From assembly GCF_025917315.1 (NCBI RefSeq), contig NZ_CP080627.1, positions 1,116,001-1,180,000 on the forward strand: a stretch of DNA of 64,000 bases, in the 5' to 3' direction. The notes beneath the pieces are model-generated. The model saw only the letters and a list, made by a program, of their open reading frames with translations, did no database searches and was not told the DNA's origin. The position numbers and the translations under genes are program-made. This document shows, in pieces, positions 53,155 to 62,576 of the stretch (positions are counted from its first letter, which is position 1; every line of letters starts with the position of its first letter). This stretch comes from Halomonas qaidamensis. Lineage in GTDB: Bacteria; Pseudomonadota; Gammaproteobacteria; Pseudomonadales; Halomonadaceae.

Positions 53155-54096
53155 TTAATGGAACATCGCGCTAACGGATTCTTCGTTGCTGACCCGGCGA
53201 ATAGCTTCCGCAATGAGTCCAGCAACGCTCAGCTGGCGAATTTTTCCGCTACGACGGGCAGTGTCGGAAAGCGGAATGGTGTCGGTCACGACAACCTCGT
53301 CCAGCACCGAGTTGGTAATATTGTCGACTGCAGGGCCAGACAATATCGGGTGTGTTGCATAAGCGACAACGCGTGCTGCGCCGTGATCTTTCAGCGCTTC
53401 GCCAGCTTTGCAGAGCGTGCCAGCGGTATCAATCATGTCATCAACAACCACACAGGTGCGGCCTTCGATTTCACCGATGATGTGCATCACCTGGGCCTGA
53501 TTGGCCTGGGGGCGACGCTTATCAATAATGGCAAGATCAGCGTTGAGTTGTTTGGCGATAGCTCGGGCGCGCACAACGCCGCCTACATCAGGGGAAACGA
53601 CAACAAGGTCGTCATAGTTCTGACGCTCAATGTCATCCAGCAAGATGGGCGAGCCGTAAACGTTATCAACCGGCACGTCGAAGAAACCTTGAATTTGGTC
53701 AGCGTGTAGGTCCATCGTCATGACGCGATCAACGCCTGCCTTTACCATCATATCAGCGACTACTTTTGCTGAGATGGGAACGCGAGCAGAGCGGACACGA
53801 CGATCCTGGCGTGCATAGCCAAAATAGGGAACGACTGCCGTAATACGGGCAGCTGAGGCGCGACGCAGGGCGTCCACCATCAGAATCAGTTCCATCAGGT
53901 TATCGTTCGTGGGGGCACAGGTGGATTGCAGGATGAATACATCCTTACCACGCACGTTCTCATTGATCTCGACCGCGATTTCGCCGTCGCTAAATTGACC
54001 GACCGTAGCATTACCCATACGGCTGTCTAAGCTCTCGGCAATCTTTTGAGCGAGTTCGGGATTGGCATTCCCGGTGAAAACCATCAATTTTGACAC
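53155..54096 (-). CDS. prs: Ribose-phosphate pyrophosphokinase Prs
   Basis: A 313-residue enzyme making PRPP from ribose-5-phosphate and ATP. Visible motifs are [38 protein letters not shown], and the PRPP loop [16 protein letters not shown]. It is the central gene of the ispE-tRNA-Gln-prs-rplY order. Confidence 0.97.
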   Translation of the reverse strand: MSKLMVFTGNANPELAQKIAESLDSRMGNATVGQFSDGEIAVEINENVRGKDVFILQSTCAPTNDNLMELILMVDALRRASAARITAVVPYFGYARQDRRVRSARVPISAKVVADMMVKAGVDRVMTMDLHADQIQGFFDVPVDNVYGSPILLDDIERQNYDDLVVVSPDVGGVVRARAIAKQLNADLAIIDKRRPQANQAQVMHIIGEIEGRTCVVVDDMIDTAGTLCKAGEALKDHGAARVVAYATHPILSGPAVDNITNSVLDEVVVTDTIPLSDTARRSGKIRQLSVAGLIAEAIRRVSNEESVSAMFH

Positions 54097-54154
54097 GCGC
54101 AGCCACCTTTGCAGTGTTGGGGATCAGGGGAGAAAACGCAGATCATAATTAGGT

Positions 54155-54229
54155 TGGCTGGGGTACCAGGATTCGAACCTGGGAATGCCGATACCAAAAA
54201 CCGGTGCCTTACCACTTGGCGATACCCCA
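54155..54229 (-). tRNA. tRNA-Gln(TTG)
   Basis: A 75-nt cloverleaf on the minus strand. TGGGGTA pairs with TACCCCA, the anticodon loop TTTTGGT gives TTG, and CCA is encoded. It lies between ispE and prs, its usual place. Confidence 0.97.
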
Positions 54230-54260
54230 GCAATAAACCTAATGCGATGACCGGGCGCTT

Positions 54261-55121
54261 TCAGCGGCCCAGAGCATCTTGTAGGGGAGAGGTGTTGAGT
54301 CCGCGCGCTACCCATGAATGCCAATGTTGACTTGCCATATGTGCGACGGTTTGCGCGGCTTGTTGTGAATCAAAAGCCGCAAACAAACAGGCGCCGGTAC
54401 CGGTCAACCGACTAGGTGCATGCTGCGTGAGCCAGTCTAGTGCTTCCGCAATTGGCGGATAGCGTTTTCTGACGATAGCTTCGCAGTCGTTACGCCACTC
54501 CGGCGCTCCCCCCTGCAGTGCGCGCGCCATAGTAATGGGGAGGCTGTCGCGTGTCAATTCTGGGTCTTGGAAGATTGCAGGTGTTGAGACGCTAACAGCT
54601 GGATGGATTACTACAAACCAGGGCATATCTAGTGTGACAGGAGTAAGCTTTTCGCCAACCCCTTCCGCCCAAGCGCTATGGCCGTGAATAAACACCGGGA
54701 CGTCGGCACCTAGCGTCAACCCCAGCTCCGCAAGTGTTTCTTTACTTAGCCCGAGCTGCCACAGATGATTTAACCCGACTAAGGTAGTCGCTGCGTTGGA
54801 GCTTCCACCACCAAGGCCGCCTCCCATCGGTAGCTTTTTTTCAATGGCAACAGAGACTCCTTGCTGAACGCCACTTGCCTGTTGCAGTAATTGTGCTGCT
54901 CGTACAATTAAATTATCGTCATGGGCAACGCCACTAAGCGCATTTGAAAGCGTAATCACGCTGTCAGCGCGTGGCGTGAAGGTAAGGTAATCGCATAAAT
55001 CGATAAACTGAAAAAGCGTTTGCAGCTCGTGGTAGCCGTCTTGGCGACGGCCCACGATACGTAGCATACGGTTTAGCTTAGCGGGCGCAGGCAGGGTCAG
55101 CGACGAGATTTTTGCAGACAT
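54261..55121 (-). CDS. ispE: 4-(cytidine 5'-diphospho)-2-C-methyl-D-erythritol kinase IspE
   Basis: A 286-residue GHMP kinase of the MEP isoprenoid pathway. PAPAKLNRMLRIVGRRQDGYHEL is the substrate region and the ATP-binding glycine-rich loop is PMGGGLGGGSSNAAT. The C-terminal LTGTGACLFAAFDS motif is also typical. It follows lolB closely (17 bp) and precedes tRNA-Gln. Confidence 0.96.
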   Translation of the reverse strand: MSAKISSLTLPAPAKLNRMLRIVGRRQDGYHELQTLFQFIDLCDYLTFTPRADSVITLSNALSGVAHDDNLIVRAAQLLQQASGVQQGVSVAIEKKLPMGGGLGGGSSNAATTLVGLNHLWQLGLSKETLAELGLTLGADVPVFIHGHSAWAEGVGEKLTPVTLDMPWFVVIHPAVSVSTPAIFQDPELTRDSLPITMARALQGGAPEWRNDCEAIVRKRYPPIAEALDWLTQHAPSRLTGTGACLFAAFDSQQAAQTVAHMASQHWHSWVARGLNTSPLQDALGR

Positions 55122-55138
55122 ATGATCTCTCTGCTGGC

Positions 55139-55792
55139 CTAGTTATCCTGGTCAGTGGACTGCCACTGATTTACGACTAACGTAATCCGTAGGTCGCCGT
55201 AGTTCATTACTAGTCGACGAGGTAGCCATATGCCCTCTACTTGCTCCCAGTCACGGTAATCAATCTCCCAGCCGTCTTGCTGCAAGTGATTAGGGAAGCC
55301 GAGTTCGTCTGTTTCCAACTGATAGCTGGCGTGCTTGCCTGGCAGGCCGCGTACCCAATCAGGCATAGCGCGAACTGGCAGTGCCCAGCCGAGTTGCTCT
55401 TCCATTAATGCTTCCGGCGTTTCTGCTTCAAAGCGGCCATCACTAGTGGTTAGCGAAAAACGTCCTTCGCGTCCTTCGAGTACACTGCGTCCGCCGCCGA
55501 AGGGGCCACTGATCAGCATGCGGAAATAGTGAGGATGTTGATTCCAATCGAGGTTAGCACTGGTGTTTTCCTGGGGGGTGCGGAGCCCTGCTTTGCCCAC
55601 CAGTGTCCAGGTGTCGAAGGCTTCAACGTCTGGCTGTTGGCGTTCCCATTGCCCAGCCTGGCGTCCGCCATCATCTACAGGCGCTTGAGTGGCGCAGCCT
55701 GCAAGCGCAAACAGAGCAATACTGGCCATTAGCAAACGGGTTGAGCGACGGTATATGGCTAAGCGGCTCGCGGGCAGAGAATTGATCAACAT
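55139..55792 (-). CDS. lolB: Outer-membrane lipoprotein receptor LolB
   Basis: A 217-residue lipoprotein that accepts lipoproteins from LolA and inserts them in the outer membrane. The lipobox is FALAGCATQA (Cys near residue 32). GWALPVRAMPDWVRGLPG and WEIDYRDW are typical of the LolB fold. GGAG lies seven bases before the ATG. First of the lolB-ispE pair. Confidence 0.94.
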   Translation of the reverse strand: MLINSLPASRLAIYRRSTRLLMASIALFALAGCATQAPVDDGGRQAGQWERQQPDVEAFDTWTLVGKAGLRTPQENTSANLDWNQHPHYFRMLISGPFGGGRSVLEGREGRFSLTTSDGRFEAETPEALMEEQLGWALPVRAMPDWVRGLPGKHASYQLETDELGFPNHLQQDGWEIDYRDWEQVEGIWLPRRLVMNYGDLRITLVVNQWQSTDQDN

Positions 55793-55845
55793 AAACTGGC
55801 TCCATGTCAGTACTGCGTAAACTGTCTTTATATAAGAATGTCGTA

Positions 55846-57639
55846 TTAGGGCGTGCTTAACGGCGTTAGTTCAGGATGACGCTTAAGTAAGTCATCGATT
55901 TGCGGGTGATAGCTTGCCTGCTGAAGAAATCGTTCAATGAGTTGGCGCGCTTCTTCACTGCGCCCTAGTGCGTGAAGTACTTCCGCTAAATGAGCAGCAA
56001 TTTCTTGGTCTGGCATTTGCGCATAGGCGCTTTCTAGCCAGGCAAGTGCATCGTTTGGCTTACCAAGCCGAAAATAAACCCAGCCCATACTATCGAGAAC
56101 TGCTGGGTTGTTAGGGTCTGCTTCATAAGCGCGCTCTATTAACTCACGGGCTTCTTCAAGACGCCCTTGGAGGTTAAGGTCGGCTAGCGTATAGCCCAAC
56201 GCATTTAATGCTTCGGCGTTATCAGGCTCAGTACGCAATATTTGACGTAGATCGTTCTCCATGGCCTGTACATCGCCCCTTTCCCATGCATGCATTGCCC
56301 TTAAATAAAGCAGGCTAGTGTCGTCTGGTGTGCGGGTAATTTCTCTATCGAGCAATGCCGTTGCTTCTTCTTGCAGATTAAGTTCATCGAGTAGCTGTAC
56401 TTCTAGCATTACCAGATCGCCGAAGTAGTTGTCATAGCGCATTCGCTCAATGCGCAGCATAGCGCGAGCATCTAGCAGGCGATCATTTTCAATCAGCATG
56501 CGTGCGGCAGTGGCCCTGGCCGGTAGAAACTCGTTGCCACCTTGTACTTGCCGATAATAAAGCAGCGCGTTATCAACTTCACCTTGGGATTGAGCGATAG
56601 CTCCCAGTAAAAAGTAGGCTATGTCGGGCACGCGGTCCTGGCCAATAAGGGGCTGTAGTAGCCGATACGCGGGCTCGCTATGGCCTTCTTCCAGGTAAAG
56701 TTGGGCGAGAGCAATGCGCAACTCTTCATTACCACCATGTGTTTCTAGCAGGGTGTTGGTTTGTGTTTCTGCAGCAGCAATATTGTTCAGACGAATTTCG
56801 GCCTGGGCGAGCATTAATATAAAACGGACATCATCAGGTGCTAAATCTAACCCTTGTTGAGCGGCTCGTTTAGCATCGCGATGATCGCCTGTCTCTAGTG
56901 CCAGACGTGCCTTAGCCAGCCACAGAGCGGCAGAAGCGGGTGAGTGCAGGGTTACTTGATCTAGATACTGTTGCGCTTGACGCGTTTGCCCCAGGACGGA
57001 CTCGATCAATGCAGCGCCAAGCAAAACATCACTATGGAATTCATTTTGCTGAGCGCCAGGCTTAGCAAGATAATCGCGCAGTGGCTGAACTAACAGGTCC
57101 AGCGGTGCCTCTTCAGCCACGGCAGCCTCAGAAAAAGCGGCTATTTCGCCGTTGCCTCCTGCTTGAGTAATTGCTAAACGTTGCTCTAGGCTATCCAGCC
57201 AATCGCCTCGTTGTAACGAGAGCGTTGCCAGCAATCTGTTTGGAAGTTCTGCTTGGGGTGCTAGTTCACGCCAGCGTATCGCTGAGGCTTCCATTAATGC
57301 CACATCATTACCAAAGCGTGCGGCAAAGGTAGCACGTTCGGCCAGTGCGGCATTGCTATAGCGCCTAGCAGCTTCCAAGTAGCCTTGGCTGGCATAGCGA
57401 TAATCACCCCGCTGTCCGGCAAGTTCTGCTGCCAGCAGCGAACCGAGTCCTTCAGCGTCCAGCCCACGTGTAATTGGCGGTGCGGAGTGCATGGGATCGT
57501 AAGCACTATTCTGAAACCCGTTCTCCTGAGAAGAGGGTGACAGCTGGCAGCCGCTCAATAATAGCGTTGCGGCCAAAGGCAGTAGGGGTAAACCCAGTAA
57601 TGATAGGGGGTGACCCAGTAGTGTCGCGCGAAGGGGCAT
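55846..57639 (-). CDS. Tetratricopeptide-repeat lipoprotein
   Basis: A 597-residue lipoprotein with a lipobox LLLSGCQLS after a hydrophobic signal. The rest is TPR-like helical repeats; clear units include AEALNALGYTLADLN, PAVLDSMGWVYFRLG and PNDALAWLESAYAQMP. The same kind of gene is often found upstream of lolB in pseudomonads and relatives. It is probably a scaffold for envelope proteins; exact function unknown. Confidence 0.9.
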   Translation of the reverse strand: MPLRATLLGHPLSLLGLPLLPLAATLLLSGCQLSPSSQENGFQNSAYDPMHSAPPITRGLDAEGLGSLLAAELAGQRGDYRYASQGYLEAARRYSNAALAERATFAARFGNDVALMEASAIRWRELAPQAELPNRLLATLSLQRGDWLDSLEQRLAITQAGGNGEIAAFSEAAVAEEAPLDLLVQPLRDYLAKPGAQQNEFHSDVLLGAALIESVLGQTRQAQQYLDQVTLHSPASAALWLAKARLALETGDHRDAKRAAQQGLDLAPDDVRFILMLAQAEIRLNNIAAAETQTNTLLETHGGNEELRIALAQLYLEEGHSEPAYRLLQPLIGQDRVPDIAYFLLGAIAQSQGEVDNALLYYRQVQGGNEFLPARATAARMLIENDRLLDARAMLRIERMRYDNYFGDLVMLEVQLLDELNLQEEATALLDREITRTPDDTSLLYLRAMHAWERGDVQAMENDLRQILRTEPDNAEALNALGYTLADLNLQGRLEEARELIERAYEADPNNPAVLDSMGWVYFRLGKPNDALAWLESAYAQMPDQEIAAHLAEVLHALGRSEEARQLIERFLQQASYHPQIDDLLKRHPELTPLSTP

Positions 57640-57827
57640 GCGTCTCTCGATCAGGTGGCCGAATGCTCAGCATAGCGGCTTGGTTGCCTGCGGCAAAGTG
57701 GTGTGCGCCAGAACATGCTGTGCTGTGATAGAATATTTCACTTTGAAAACGAAGTAGGGTGGTGCAATCCATGGTACCTGTTCATAGTATCTATCCTAGT
57801 ATTTACCCTAGTATTTACCCACTCCTC

Positions 57828-57847
57828 AAACTTGCTTGAGCAAGTTT
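57828..57847. promoter_or_regulatory. Hairpin in the hemA leader
   Basis: AAACTTGCT and AGCAAGTTT form a 9-bp stem with a two-base centre, about 60 bp upstream of hemA. Immediately before it, CTAGTATTTACC is repeated twice. It could be an mRNA structure or operator for hemA. Confidence 0.5.
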
Positions 57848-57906
57848 CGGACCTTTAGACCGATAAGTGACGTGACGACCGATCCACTAGCGAAGACGCA
57901 TAACGC

Positions 57907-59217
57907 ATGACGCTTCTTGCCCTGGGAATAAATCATCGTACTGCCAGTGTGGCCGTACGTGAGCAGGTGGCTTTTACGCCAACGCAGCTAGAAAGCGCGT
58001 TGACGGAACTGCGCAACCTGCCACAAATTAGCGAAGCGGCAGTGCTTTCGACGTGTAACCGTACCGAACTTTATTGTGTGACGGATGCCGCTGGTGAGCA
58101 CGCCGTGCTGGATTGGCTTGGGCGCTTTCATAACTTGCGCGTCGAAGACCTCACCCGCTGCGCTTACCATTATCTTGACAACGATGCTGCGCGCCATCTA
58201 ATGCGTGTTGCCGTTGGCCTGGACTCTATGGTGCTGGGTGAACCACAGATACTTGGCCAGTTAAAGGATGCTTATCAGCAGGCCCGCCAAGCCAACGGGC
58301 TGGGGGGCGAACTAGAGCGGTTATTCCAGCACACGTTTGCGGTGGCCAAGCAAGTACGCACGGAAACGGGTATCGGTAAAAACCCGGTCTCAGTCGCGTA
58401 TGCGGCTGTCAGTATGGCGAGCCGTATTTTTGATGACTTTAGCCGTGCCAAAGCGCTTTTGATCGGCGCAGGAGAGACCATTGAACTGGTCGCGCGCCAT
58501 CTTCATGAAGCGGGCGTGCGACATCTTACGGTAGCCAATCGGACCCGTGAGCGCGCTGAGCAAGTATCTTCCCCACTTGGGGGGACCGCTATTACGCTGC
58601 CAGAAATACCAGAGGCGTTAGAGCAGGCGGACATCGTCATTTCTTCTACTGCCTCGCCACTGCCTATTCTTGGAAAGGGGATGGTGGAGCGTGCGCTGAA
58701 GAAGCGCCGCCATCGCCCGGTCTTTATGGTCGATATTGCAGTACCTCGTGATATTGAGCCCGAAGTGGGTGAACTGGCAGATGTTTTTCTTTATACCGTT
58801 GATGACTTACAAGAGGTCATTGAGGAGAACCGTCGTCACCGTCAGGTCGCCGCCGATCAGGCCGAATCACTCATAGAGCATGGGGTGGGCAGCTGGCAGC
58901 ACGAACGACGAATTCGTAATGGCGGTGAAATCATTCGCGACTATCGACGTCACGGTGAGGCCATTCGTAACCATTCTCGCGAGCAAGCCCTTGAGCGGTT
59001 AGCAAAGGGCGAAGATCCTGCCAAGGTGATTGAACGCTTAGCCCACCAGCTGGCGAACCGTTTGATGCACCAGCCTACACTTGCCCTGCGCGACGCTGCA
59101 TCCCAAGAAAATAACGAATTGCTGAATGCCGCGCCCAATCTACTACTGCCTGCTAAGCCTGCTTTTGAGCAACCAGTGGCCGCGGTAAAACGCCAGAAGG
59201 ATGATACACCCGCATGA
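57907..59217 (+). CDS. hemA: Glutamyl-tRNA reductase HemA
   Basis: A 436-residue enzyme starting tetrapyrrole synthesis by reducing Glu-tRNA to glutamate-1-semialdehyde. Catalytic Cys50 is in [27 protein letters not shown] sequence is present as [17 protein letters not shown]. The NADPH site is [15 protein letters not shown]. First gene of the hemA-prfA-prmC-moeB cluster. Confidence 0.97.
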   Translation: MTLLALGINHRTASVAVREQVAFTPTQLESALTELRNLPQISEAAVLSTCNRTELYCVTDAAGEHAVLDWLGRFHNLRVEDLTRCAYHYLDNDAARHLMRVAVGLDSMVLGEPQILGQLKDAYQQARQANGLGGELERLFQHTFAVAKQVRTETGIGKNPVSVAYAAVSMASRIFDDFSRAKALLIGAGETIELVARHLHEAGVRHLTVANRTRERAEQVSSPLGGTAITLPEIPEALEQADIVISSTASPLPILGKGMVERALKKRRHRPVFMVDIAVPRDIEPEVGELADVFLYTVDDLQEVIEENRRHRQVAADQAESLIEHGVGSWQHERRIRNGGEIIRDYRRHGEAIRNHSREQALERLAKGEDPAKVIERLAHQLANRLMHQPTLALRDAASQENNELLNAAPNLLLPAKPAFEQPVAAVKRQKDDTPA

Positions 59218-60302
59218 AAGAAACTTTGCGCCAACGCCTAGATAGCTTTGCCGACCGCTTCGAAGAGCTGGCAATGCTGCTGTCTGATCCTGAGGTGATT
59301 AATAACCAGCAGCGTTTTCGCGACTACTCCCGAGAGTACGCTGAATTAGAAGAACTGGTGGCCGCCTGGCAGCGTTACGGTGCGGTGGAAAAAAGCATCG
59401 AAGAAGCCGTGCAGTTAAGCCGCGATAGCGACCCAGATATGCGCGAGCTAGCGGAAATGGAAATCAGTGACGGGCGAGAGCAGCTAGAAGCGCTGGACAC
59501 CGAGCTGAAGCGCTTGCTGGTACCTAAAGACCCCGATGATGGCCGCGGCGTTTTCTTAGAAGTGCGTGCAGGAACGGGGGGAGATGAAGCGGCTATTTTT
59601 GCTGGCGATTTGTTTCGTATGTACTCCCGCTATGCTGAAAAGCGCGGCTGGCGCGTTGAGGTGGTCAGCGCAAGCCACGGTGAGCAGGGCGGCTACAAAG
59701 AAGTTATTTCTCGGGTGAAAGGCGATGGAGTTTATGCACGCTTGAAGTTTGAGTCTGGCGCGCACCGCGTACAGCGGGTGCCTGCGACAGAATCGCAAGG
59801 CCGGATACACACGTCTGCCTGCACGGTAGCCGTGATGCCTGAAGTGGACGACGTGGGGGATATTGATATTAACCCTTCAGACCTGCGCGTTGATACCTAC
59901 CGTTCAAGCGGCGCGGGGGGGCAGCACGTTAACACTACAGACTCCGCTATCCGTATTACTCACCTACCTACCGGCGTGGTGGTGGAGTGTCAGGAGGAGC
60001 GCAGTCAGCACAAAAACCGCGCAAAGGCGATGTCGTTGCTGGCAGCGAAGCTAAAACGTAATGCGGTTGACTCACAGCGCCAAGAGCAAGCCGACGCTCG
60101 CCGCTCCTTAGTAGGCTCAGGAGATCGTAGTGAGCGCATTCGTACCTACAATTTCCCCCAAGGTCGTATTACCGATCACCGTATTAATCTGACGCTTTAT
60201 AAGCTAACGGAAGTCATTACCGGTGAGCAGCTTGATGATGTGATTGAACCGCTGATTCATGAATACCAAGCAGAACAGTTGTCGGCCCTTCAGGACGCTT
60301 AA
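59214..60302 (+). CDS. prfA: Peptide chain release factor 1 PrfA
   Basis: A 362-residue release factor for UAA and UAG. The GGQ motif is [13 protein letters not shown] (Gly235-Gln237), and the codon-recognition PxT is PAT at about 190-192. Its start overlaps the hemA stop by 4 bp, so translation is coupled. The GGQ glutamine is the target of PrmC encoded next. Confidence 0.98.
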   Translation: MKETLRQRLDSFADRFEELAMLLSDPEVINNQQRFRDYSREYAELEELVAAWQRYGAVEKSIEEAVQLSRDSDPDMRELAEMEISDGREQLEALDTELKRLLVPKDPDDGRGVFLEVRAGTGGDEAAIFAGDLFRMYSRYAEKRGWRVEVVSASHGEQGGYKEVISRVKGDGVYARLKFESGAHRVQRVPATESQGRIHTSACTVAVMPEVDDVGDIDINPSDLRVDTYRSSGAGGQHVNTTDSAIRITHLPTGVVVECQEERSQHKNRAKAMSLLAAKLKRNAVDSQRQEQADARRSLVGSGDRSERIRTYNFPQGRITDHRINLTLYKLTEVITGEQLDDVIEPLIHEYQAEQLSALQDA

Positions 60303-61162
60303 TGAGCTTTGATGTGCTGACTTTCGATGTGCTTTTGCGACAAGCGACGACTCGACTGCAGGCGGTAGGTTCGCCTTCCCCTAGAATTGATGCCGAAGTG
60401 CTGCTCAGCCACGTTACGGGCCATGACCGTACGTGGCTATATACTTGGGGTGACCGCCATTGCCCTGTCTGGGAGCATGCAAGATTCGCTGCATTAGTAG
60501 CTGCACGTGCTCAGGGAATGCCGATTGCTTATTTGACCGGCGAGCGTGAGTTTTGGGGGCTGCGATTGGCAACATCGCCAGATACGCTGATTCCACGGCC
60601 TGATACAGAAACTCTGGTAGAAGCGGTGTTAGCGCGTGCCCAGGCATCAGAAGGAAGGTTTCTTGATCTGGGCACCGGTACGGGTGCTATTGCACTTGCC
60701 TTTGCCAGTGAAAAACCCAACTGGCAGGTAATGGGAGTAGATATTCGCCCAGAAGCGGTGGCGCTTGCCACACGCAACGCACAAGCACTTAAAATCGTTA
60801 ATACTCAGTTCAAGGTTAGCGATTGGTTTAGTGAGCTTGCACCGTCTACTCAAATGACTGTATTTGACATTATTGTGAGTAATCCACCCTATATTGCTGC
60901 TGACGACCCGCATTTGTGTCAGGGGGATGTGCGGTTTGAGCCACGATCTGCGCTGGTGGCGGGTGCTGATGGCATGGCTGATTTACTGCACTTGATTACC
61001 ACGGCCCGCGAGTACCTTTCTCAAGGCGGCTGGCTAGCTCTAGAGCACGGGTATACACAAGCGGCCAGCGTGCGTCATGCGTTAGCGTGTGCAGGCTTTC
61101 AAAACGTTGAAAGTATGCAAGACGTTGGAGGTCATGAACGGGTTACTCTAGGGCACCTTTAA
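60302..61162 (+). CDS. prmC: Release factor glutamine methyltransferase PrmC
   Basis: A 286-residue SAM methyltransferase that modifies the GGQ glutamine of release factors. SAM motif LDLGTGTGAIALAFA is at about residues 121-135 and the NPPY substrate motif at 194-197. The ATG shares its A with the prfA stop (TAATG), so translation is coupled. Confidence 0.97.
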   Translation: MSFDVLTFDVLLRQATTRLQAVGSPSPRIDAEVLLSHVTGHDRTWLYTWGDRHCPVWEHARFAALVAARAQGMPIAYLTGEREFWGLRLATSPDTLIPRPDTETLVEAVLARAQASEGRFLDLGTGTGAIALAFASEKPNWQVMGVDIRPEAVALATRNAQALKIVNTQFKVSDWFSELAPSTQMTVFDIIVSNPPYIAADDPHLCQGDVRFEPRSALVAGADGMADLLHLITTAREYLSQGGWLALEHGYTQAASVRHALACAGFQNVESMQDVGGHERVTLGHL

Positions 61163-61195
61163 TAACTGCCTGATTCATCAGTATTGGATCCTGCC

Positions 61196-61696
61196 ATGAA
61201 ACCAAAAAATAGAACGCTGGACCGAATCGATCTTAAAATTTTGCGCTGTTTGCAGGAAAACGCGCGAATTTCCTATGTCGATCTTGCCGCTGAAGTCGGC
61301 TTATCCACTACCCCTTGTTTAGAGCGTGTTAAACGCCTTGAACGTGCGGGCATCATTCGCGGCTATCAAGCTATACTTGATCCACAAGCACTGAAAGCCA
61401 ATTTGTTGGTGTTTGTGGAGATTAGCCTGGAAACTCAGTCACCTGCTGTATTTGATGAGTTTCGTCGGGCGGTTGAGAAACTGCCGCAAATCCAAGAGTG
61501 TCACTTGGTGTCCGGCCAATTTGACTACATTTTAAAATGTAGAATTCCTGAGATGTCGGCATATCGACAGTTACTAGGCGACGTAGTACTGACATTGCCG
61601 GGAGTAAAAGAGTCTAAAAGTTACGTGGTAATGGAGGAAGTGAAAGAGAGCTTCAGCTTACACGTACCTGATTTCGAGGAATTTGAGGATAAGTAG
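61196..61696 (+). CDS. Lrp/AsnC family transcriptional regulator
   Basis: A 166-residue regulator. The N-terminal HTH is LDRIDLKILRCLQENARISY and LAAEVGLSTTPCLERVKRL. The C-terminal RAM ligand domain includes HLVSGQFDYILKCRIPEM. The sequence is very like Lrp itself. ATG 61196 is chosen as the family start; a TTG twelve bases earlier is the alternative. It lies between prmC and moeB, a place where no regulator is usually found. Confidence 0.93.
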   Translation: MKPKNRTLDRIDLKILRCLQENARISYVDLAAEVGLSTTPCLERVKRLERAGIIRGYQAILDPQALKANLLVFVEISLETQSPAVFDEFRRAVEKLPQIQECHLVSGQFDYILKCRIPEMSAYRQLLGDVVLTLPGVKESKSYVVMEEVKESFSLHVPDFEEFEDK

Positions 61697-61700
61697 CCTA

Positions 61701-62456
61701 ATGATGGATGATCAGGCGCTGCTACGCTATAGCCGCCAAATTATGCTGCCTGAGGTTGATATTGAGGGGCAGGAACGCCTTAGAAGCGCTCATGCTCTCA
61801 TTATTGGTGCGGGTGGGCTTGGTTCCCCAGTGGCTCTTTACTTAGCGGCCGCTGGCGTTGGCAAGATAACCATTGCGGATGCCGACACTGTAGAGGTGTC
61901 AAACCTGCAGCGCCAGATTGCTCACCAACAGGCAAGTATCGGCTCTAATAAAGCGCGTTCAGCAAAAGCGAGCATGCAGGCGCTTAACTCTGAGTGCCAT
62001 GTTATCGCTTTGGAACAGCACGTTGATGGCCAGGCGCTTGAGGCGCTGGTCGCAGCGGTAGATGTGGTGTTGGATTGCACGGATCGTTTTTCGAGCCGCT
62101 ATGCGATTAACGCTGCCGCTCATCAGGCCGGCGTACCACTGGTCTCTGGAGCGGCCATTCGTTTTTCTGGGCAGTTAGCGGTTTTTGATCCTCGTAACCC
62201 TACATGCCCCTGCTATGCGTGCCTATACCCGCCAGGGGACAGCGAAGATGAAGCCTTGAGCTGTGCTGAAAGCGGGGTAATGGCACCACTGGTTGGATTG
62301 ATCGGCTGTTTTCAAGCGATAGAGGCTTTTAAGCTGTTGAGCGGCACAGGGAAGCCGCATCAAGGCCTTTCCACTTTTGAAGGCCTGAGTGGTCAGTGGC
62401 GCCACTTCCAAGTGCCTCGCGATCCTGCTTGCCCCGTGTGTGGTCGCGCTGGTTAG
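61701..62456 (+). CDS. moeB: MoeB/ThiF-family E1-like adenylyltransferase
   Basis: A 251-residue enzyme that adenylates the C-terminus of a sulfur-carrier protein such as MoaD. The nucleotide loop is IGAGGLGSPVALYLAAAG, arginine is in LQRQIAH, and DCTDRFSSRY is family-typical. Two zinc Cys pairs are seen, CPCYACLYP and CPVCGRAG. It may serve molybdopterin, thiamine or thiocarboxylate pathways. Located at the end of the hemA cluster, as in pseudomonads. Two ATG codons are adjacent; the first is used. Confidence 0.93.
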   Translation: MMDDQALLRYSRQIMLPEVDIEGQERLRSAHALIIGAGGLGSPVALYLAAAGVGKITIADADTVEVSNLQRQIAHQQASIGSNKARSAKASMQALNSECHVIALEQHVDGQALEALVAAVDVVLDCTDRFSSRYAINAAAHQAGVPLVSGAAIRFSGQLAVFDPRNPTCPCYACLYPPGDSEDEALSCAESGVMAPLVGLIGCFQAIEAFKLLSGTGKPHQGLSTFEGLSGQWRHFQVPRDPACPVCGRAG

Positions 62457-62466
62457 CCATACGGGT

Positions 62467-62494
62467 AAAAAAACGCCCGCTGAGCAGCGGGCGT
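62467..62494 (-). terminator. Terminator between moeB and ahpF
   Basis: ACGCCCGCTG and CAGCGGGCGT form a 10-bp stem. The A-run on the plus strand is a T-run on the minus strand, so it best ends ahpF transcripts. Confidence 0.88.
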
Positions 62495-62576
62495 GACGTC
62501 ACGGTCTTTACGTCAAAGGAACAACCTAAAGGGCGGTAGGGGATCCGCCCAGCAGGCTAGCTAATGTCGAATCAGG

